The position numbers were made by a program, and so were the translations under genes. Of a stretch of 64,000 bases of DNA, positions 59,912-64,000 are shown one piece after another; the first letter of the stretch is position 1; every line of letters begins with the position of its first letter. The DNA is taken from the NCBI RefSeq assembly GCF_010500245.1, contig NZ_JAAGOX010000022.1:310001-374000 (forward strand), in the 5' to 3' direction. The notes under the pieces are model-generated. The model was not told the origin of the DNA. It did no database searches and was given only the letters and a program-made list of their open reading frames with translations. Origin of the DNA: Ruegeria sp. PrR005. Its GTDB lineage: Bacteria > Pseudomonadota > Alphaproteobacteria > Rhodobacterales > Rhodobacteraceae.

Positions 59912-60643
59912 ATGACATATTGCGTAGGGATGCGGCTCGGTCACGGGCTGGTCTTCATGTCGGATACCCGCACCAACGCGGGAGTCGACAACATCTCGAC
60001 CTTTCGCAAGATGTTCACGTTCGAGGAACCTGGCGAGCGTTTCATCACCATCCTGACCGCAGGCAATCTCGCCACAACGCAGGCGGTGATTTCCATCCTC
60101 GAGGAACGCACCAAGGCCCCCGCCGACCGCAGTCCTTCGATCATGGAGGCGCCCTCCATGTTCCAGGTGGCGCGGCTGGTTGGCCAAACCCTACGCGAGG
60201 TGATCGCGGCCAACGCCGAGACCGGGCAGCGGGCCGATGCGGCCTTTAACGCGACGATGATCGTCGGCGGCCAGATCGCGGGCAATCCGCCGCGCCTTTT
60301 CCTGGTCTATCCCGAAGGCAATTTCATCGAGGCCGGCGACGATACCCCCTATTTCCAGATCGGGGAAACCAAGTACGGCCGCCCGATTCTGGTCCGGGCC
60401 TATGAGCCGGATATGAGTTTCGAAGCTGCGGTAAAACTGCTGCTGGTCAGTTTCGATTCCACGATCAAGGCAAACCTGTCCGTTGGTTTACCGCTCGACC
60501 TGCAACTCTACGAGACCGACAGTTGCAAACAGGGGCTGACGCGCCGGATCGACGCCGAAGACCCCTATTTCCAGACCATCTCGACCGGCTGGGGTTCGGC
60601 CCTGAAACTCGCCTTCGACAGTCTGCCTGACATCACGCTCTGA
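59912..60643 (+). CDS. Anbu (ancestral beta subunit), proteasome/HslV-related peptidase
   Basis: 243 residues. After removal of Met1 the protein begins Thr-Tyr-Cys-Val-Gly; Thr1, Asp17 (FMSDTRTNAG) and Lys32 occupy the catalytic places of an Ntn-hydrolase beta-subunit. Family known from structural work to form open helical or ring assemblies; a protease activity is weak or substrate-specific. End of the four-gene operon; convergent with the DEAD-box gene (36-bp gap). Confidence 0.93.
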   Translation: MTYCVGMRLGHGLVFMSDTRTNAGVDNISTFRKMFTFEEPGERFITILTAGNLATTQAVISILEERTKAPADRSPSIMEAPSMFQVARLVGQTLREVIAANAETGQRADAAFNATMIVGGQIAGNPPRLFLVYPEGNFIEAGDDTPYFQIGETKYGRPILVRAYEPDMSFEAAVKLLLVSFDSTIKANLSVGLPLDLQLYETDSCKQGLTRRIDAEDPYFQTISTGWGSALKLAFDSLPDITL

Positions 60644-60679
60644 TCTGCCGCCCACAGGAGTGGACGGCAGCGACAGGCC

Positions 60680-62881
60680 TTATCCCTTCCGGCGCGGCGG
60701 GGCGTCGCCGCCGCGACCTGCCGGTTTGCCCGAGGGGCGTGCGCCAGGCTTGGCTGGTTTGCCGGAACCGGGCTTGGCAAACCGTGCGGGTTTTGTGCCT
60801 TCCGAACTGTTGCTCCGGAAGGGCTTGCCGCCCTCGGGTTTCGCGAAACGCGCCGGTTTTCCACCTTCGGATTTGCTACCGCGAAACGGCTTGTCGCCTC
60901 CCGGTTTACCGGGGCGGGACTGTTTGCTGCCATCCGGCTTGGCGAACCGGGCCGGTTTGTCCCCATCCGGCTTTGCCGCGCGGAAAGGTTTGCCGCCACC
61001 GGGCTTGCCTGCGCGGAATGAACGGCTGCTGTCCGCTGCGGCGAATGAAGCCGGGCGCGCGCTCTTGAACGGTTTCTTGGCTGCGGGCTTCGCCTCGACC
61101 AGTGCCGCGCGCTCGGCAGGTTTGTCCGATACCGGTTTGGGGCGCGGCTTGGCCGTCTCCTGTGCAACTACGTCTTTCTTCGGTTCCGGTGCCGCAACGG
61201 GCGCTTCGCGAGCGGTATCGCGCGGCGGGCGCGATTCCTTTCGGGGTGGCCGGGGTGTCCGCTCTGTATCGCGGTCAAAACGCTTCTTGGGCGCCCGCGC
61301 ACGCGGTTCGTCGGCCGGCGCGCCGTCCATCGCCTTTGCGGTAATCTCGCCTTCGAGCACACCATTCGGACCAATATGGGCAAGGAAACCCTGAAGCGAC
61401 GCCTCAGTCAGTTCCACATGGGTCTCGTCCGCCTGCATCCGGATCTTGCCGATCTGGCTTTTCTCCAGGTTACCGGCGCGGCAGAGCAGCGGCAACAGCC
61501 AGCGCGGTTCTGCCCGCTGATTCCGCCCGACTGACAGAGCGACCCAGGCCGACGGCCCAAAGTTCGCAGCAGGATCGGTGCGCACAGGCGCGCGGTTCAG
61601 TTCCTCGGGCGCAGTCAACCCGGCGCGGTGCAAGCGCAAACAGGCGATCGCGATCTGCTCGGCGCTGAACCTCTGCATCAGATCGGCGGCGAAACGGGTT
61701 TCATCCTCGGCCACTTCGGCGGTCCACATCGGATCGTCCAGCAGCCGGGCCTCGTCCTTGGCCAGAATATCCTCGGGCGTCGGCGCAAAGGTCCATTCCG
61801 CCTCGATCTTGGCCCATTTCAGCAGCCGCTGCGCCTTTTTGGCGATCTTGTCCGACACGATCAGCGCCGAGATCCCCTTGCGCCCGGCCCGGCCGGTCCG
61901 GCCCGAGCGGTGCAGCAGCCCTTCGGTGTTGATGGGCAGATCGGCGTGAATGACCAGATCCAGGTTCGGCAGGTCGATACCACGCGCGGCGACATCGGTC
62001 GCCACGCAGACCCGTGCCCGCCCGTCGCGCATGGCTTGCAGCGCATGGCTGCGCTCGTCCTGACTCAACTCGCCTGACAGGCTGACCACCGCAAACCCAC
62101 GGTTGGCAAACCGCGCGGTCAGACGGGCGACGGCGGCGCGGGTATTGGCAAACACGATCGCCGTGGGCGCATCGTGGAACCGCAGCAGGTTGATGATGGC
62201 ATGTTCGGCGTCATGCGCCGCCACCTGTACCGCCTGATAGGCGATATCGGCGTGCTGGCTCTTGGCCGAAATCGTCGAAACGCGCACGGCCTCGCGCTGA
62301 TAGGTCTTGGCCAGTTCCGCGATGGCGGGCGAAACGGTGGCCGAGAACATGAGCGTGCGGCGACCCTCGGGTGCCTCGCCCAGCATGAACTCCAGATCCT
62401 CGCGAAAGCCGAGGTCGAGCATCTCGTCGGCCTCGTCCAGAACCACGGCGCGAATGTCGCTCAGGTCCAGCGTGCCGCGCTCGATATGGTCACGCAGGCG
62501 GCCCGGCGTGCCGACAACGATATGCGCGCCGCGTTCCAGTGCGCGCCGTTCGGTGCGGGCATCCATGCCGCCGATACAGGTGGCCACGCTGGCGCCCGTG
62601 CGGGCATAGAGCCAGATCAACTCGCGGCTGACCTGCATGGCCAGTTCGCGCGTCGGTGCCACGATCAGCGCCAGCGGCGCGGCAGGCGGGTCCAGGCGAA
62701 GGGCCTCGCCCAGCAGTGTCGGCGCGATTGCCAGGCCAAAGGCCACGGTCTTGCCCGAACCGGTCTGCGCGGAAACAAGCAGGTCCGCTTCGGTCAGTTC
62801 AGGAGCAGTGACGGCCTGTTGCACGTCGGTCAGCGTGTCAAAGCCGCGTTCGGCCAGGGCATCGAAAAGTGGGGAAGTCAT
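60680..62881 (-). CDS. DEAD-box RNA helicase with long repetitive basic tail
   Basis: 733 residues from ATG 62881 (MTSPLFDALAERGF). Motifs: Q-motif TDVQQAV, AQTGSGKT, PTRELAMQ, GTPGRL, VLDEADEMLD, FSATVS, and HRSGRTGRAGR in the second RecA domain. A DbpA-like RNA-binding region (LSVGRNQRAEPRWLLPLLCR... at about 475-540) follows, then ~190 residues of Lys/Arg/Pro/Gly tail with repeats of the form GGKPFRxAKPxGDKPARFAKP. Likely cold/ribosome assembly or RNA decay helicase of the DeaD/CsdA type. Confidence 0.95.
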   Translation of the reverse strand: MTSPLFDALAERGFDTLTDVQQAVTAPELTEADLLVSAQTGSGKTVAFGLAIAPTLLGEALRLDPPAAPLALIVAPTRELAMQVSRELIWLYARTGASVATCIGGMDARTERRALERGAHIVVGTPGRLRDHIERGTLDLSDIRAVVLDEADEMLDLGFREDLEFMLGEAPEGRRTLMFSATVSPAIAELAKTYQREAVRVSTISAKSQHADIAYQAVQVAAHDAEHAIINLLRFHDAPTAIVFANTRAAVARLTARFANRGFAVVSLSGELSQDERSHALQAMRDGRARVCVATDVAARGIDLPNLDLVIHADLPINTEGLLHRSGRTGRAGRKGISALIVSDKIAKKAQRLLKWAKIEAEWTFAPTPEDILAKDEARLLDDPMWTAEVAEDETRFAADLMQRFSAEQIAIACLRLHRAGLTAPEELNRAPVRTDPAANFGPSAWVALSVGRNQRAEPRWLLPLLCRAGNLEKSQIGKIRMQADETHVELTEASLQGFLAHIGPNGVLEGEITAKAMDGAPADEPRARAPKKRFDRDTERTPRPPRKESRPPRDTAREAPVAAPEPKKDVVAQETAKPRPKPVSDKPAERAALVEAKPAAKKPFKSARPASFAAADSSRSFRAGKPGGGKPFRAAKPDGDKPARFAKPDGSKQSRPGKPGGDKPFRGSKSEGGKPARFAKPEGGKPFRSNSSEGTKPARFAKPGSGKPAKPGARPSGKPAGRGGDAPPRRKG

Positions 62882-63030
62882 CAGGGGAATGTCCAGCAGG
62901 GCGCGGGACTCACCCGTCGCAAAGATAGCGCATATAGGGGAGGCAGACGTGTTTGTCCATGCCTTGCGCTCGGGAAGGATTGCGAAACGCAGGCCGCTTC
63001 TGTTTGCTGGCGGTCGGGAGGACAACAAAC

Positions 63031-63771
63031 ATGAAACTGGCAGGAAAGCGGGCCTTTGTCACCGGCGGCAGCCGCGGCATAGGGCGCGGTATCGTCGAGG
63101 CCCTGTGCGCCGAAGGCGCCGAGGTCAGCACCTGCGGGCGCGGAGGCAGGCCAGAGGATCTGCACGTCCATGTCCACTGGCACCAACTCGACGTCGCGGA
63201 TCCGGTGGCGGTCGAGGCGCTGGCCCGTTCCATCGGCGGCACCGATATCCTGATCAACAATGCGGGGGTGCAGGTTGAAAAAACGGTGGTCAGCAGTTCC
63301 GACGCCGATTGGGACGCCGTGATTGGCACCAACTGCCGGGGCGTGTTCAACATGTGTCGCGCCTTCATCCCTCGGATGGGGCCGGGCGGCAGCATCGTGA
63401 ACATCGGCTCTATCTCGGGGCAGTTCGCCGATCCCTCCATGGCTTTGTACAACGCCTCCAAGGCATTTGTGCATGGCCTCACGCGGTCCATCGCCGTCGA
63501 CCATGGCCCGGACATCCGGTGCAACGCGATCTGCCCCGGCTGGATCGAGACCGGCATGCTGGAAGCCGCGTTCGAGGCCTCCTCGGATCGGGCGACGGCA
63601 CGTCGCGATGCGCTGATGCGGCACGCGGCGCGGCGGTTTGGCCGGCCCGAGGACATCGCGGCCATGGCGGTCTGGCTCGCCTCGGATGACGCGTCCTTTG
63701 TCACCGGTCAGCTTTTCACGGTCGATGGCGGGTTGACGGCGGCCTCGCCGATCAACCCCGGGCTTTATTGA
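63031..63771 (+). CDS. Short-chain dehydrogenase/reductase
   Basis: 246 residues from ATG 63031 (GGGAGGA). Rossmann TGGSRGIG at 11-18, NNAGV at 76-80, catalytic Ser/Tyr140/Lys144 in GSISGQ...YNASKAF, and C-terminal DGG near 235. NAD(P)-dependent alcohol/ketone conversion of unknown substrate. Overlaps the 3' end of the convergent ornithine-cyclodeaminase-like gene by 7 bp. Confidence 0.93.
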   Translation: MKLAGKRAFVTGGSRGIGRGIVEALCAEGAEVSTCGRGGRPEDLHVHVHWHQLDVADPVAVEALARSIGGTDILINNAGVQVEKTVVSSSDADWDAVIGTNCRGVFNMCRAFIPRMGPGGSIVNIGSISGQFADPSMALYNASKAFVHGLTRSIAVDHGPDIRCNAICPGWIETGMLEAAFEASSDRATARRDALMRHAARRFGRPEDIAAMAVWLASDDASFVTGQLFTVDGGLTAASPINPGLY

Positions 63772-64000
63772 ACCGCGCGCCAGACGTGATCCGCGCAGGC
63801 GAGATCCTGCGCCGCGATCCCGAGCGAGCGGTAAAGGGTGATCGCGTCGGCGCTGCTGCGCCCCGTCACGCCGCCGGCCAGAACCTCACCGATCTCTCCG
63901 CGCACATGATCCTTGGTCATCGCACCGCTTTCCAGCGCCGAGATGATCTCACGCGCCTGAGCAAAGGCAGAGGGGCGGTAATCGGTGTAAAGCTCGGATT
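63765..64000 (-). CDS. Ornithine cyclodeaminase / mu-crystallin family, C-terminal fragment (5' end beyond window)
   Basis: Minus-strand frame open to the right edge, stop at 63765-63767. The last ~78 residues read GEIGEVLAGGVTGRSSADAI, TLYRSLGIAAQDLACADHVW and end RAVQ, the characteristic C-terminus of this NAD-dependent family (ketimine reductase, ornithine cyclodeaminase, alanine dehydrogenase-like). Only the tail is visible, so substrate is unknown. Overlaps the SDR stop by 7 bp. Confidence 0.85.
   Translation of the reverse strand, partial: SELYTDYRPSAFAQAREIISALESGAMTKDHVRGEIGEVLAGGVTGRSSADAITLYRSLGIAAQDLACADHVWRAVQ

Noticed and set aside
60680-61200. Regularly spaced repeats suggesting a CRISPR array
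   Set aside because: They encode in-frame KP-rich protein repeats of the helicase tail with diverged copies; no conserved repeat/spacer structure or cas genes.
1-64000. Insertion sequences, prophage or integrative element boundaries
   Set aside because: No transposase, integrase or phage gene, and no direct repeat of the 3' end of the tRNA-Arg gene was noticed in the window.

Overview
The window looks like a chromosomal segment of an alphaproteobacterium of the Rhodobacterales, probably the Roseobacter group (Ruegeria/Phaeobacter-like). This is inferred from high GC, the gpmI-envC-ctpA and accD-folC gene orders, an Irr-type iron box in front of mbfA, several TRAP/ABC uptake systems for organic acids, and the aerobic benzoyl-CoA (box) pathway. 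No insertion sequence, prophage, CRISPR array or rRNA operon is visible. There is one tRNA gene, tRNA-Arg(CCT).

Layout. 1-4.2 kb: 3' half of dnaE2 (error-prone polymerase), a compositionally odd NTF2-like gene, a DMT exporter and a metallophosphatase. 4.5-8.5 kb: gpmI, an EnvC-like factor and a CtpA protease in one transcript. 8.6-9.7 kb: two family-specific unknown genes. 10-14 kb: a very degenerate ABC-type membrane protein with a cyclic-nucleotide-binding-like tail, translationally linked to a CPBP intramembrane protease. 14-16.3 kb: accD-folC. 16.4-19.6 kb: two small proteins, asd and an MFS transporter. 19.7-20.9 kb: a cyclase-like DUF3095 protein.

20.9-31.9 kb is an aromatic/amino-acid region. 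It holds a liv-type ABC importer (livJ, then a hairpin, then livG-F-H-M) and an operon of an extradiol homoprotocatechuate-type dioxygenase, an aromatic amino-acid decarboxylase and an HpaI-type aldolase. These face a MarR/HpaR regulator across perfect palindromes. A two-gene gentisate unit (gentisate dioxygenase and fumarylpyruvate hydrolase) follows.

32.2-46.0 kb is the benzoate block: TRAP transporter dctPQM, a feruloyl-CoA-synthase-like ligase, benzoate-CoA ligase, alpha/beta hydrolase, DUF309 protein, boxC, boxB, a 58-aa cysteine-motif protein, boxA and boxR. Eight copies of an AT-rich 12-mer close to GCAWTATWTTGC lie only in the promoter gaps of this block. This suggests that one regulator, most simply the BoxR-type protein encoded at the end, controls everything including the TRAP transporter. 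Two tandem hairpins with exchangeable arms sit between boxC and boxB.

46.1-64 kb: a YcaQ-type DNA glycosylase and LacI regulator, tRNA-Arg, an AEC transporter, the iron exporter mbfA with an ICE/Irr palindrome, a TetR regulator, and the rbfA-truB-rpsO ribosome-assembly neighbourhood with extra genes inserted (glycosidase-like, DUF1643, RTX protein). Then come dapB, the Anbu (ancestral proteasome-like) operon with ATP-grasp, alpha-E and transglutaminase genes, a DEAD-box helicase with a repetitive basic tail, an SDR gene, and the 3' end of an ornithine-cyclodeaminase-like gene.
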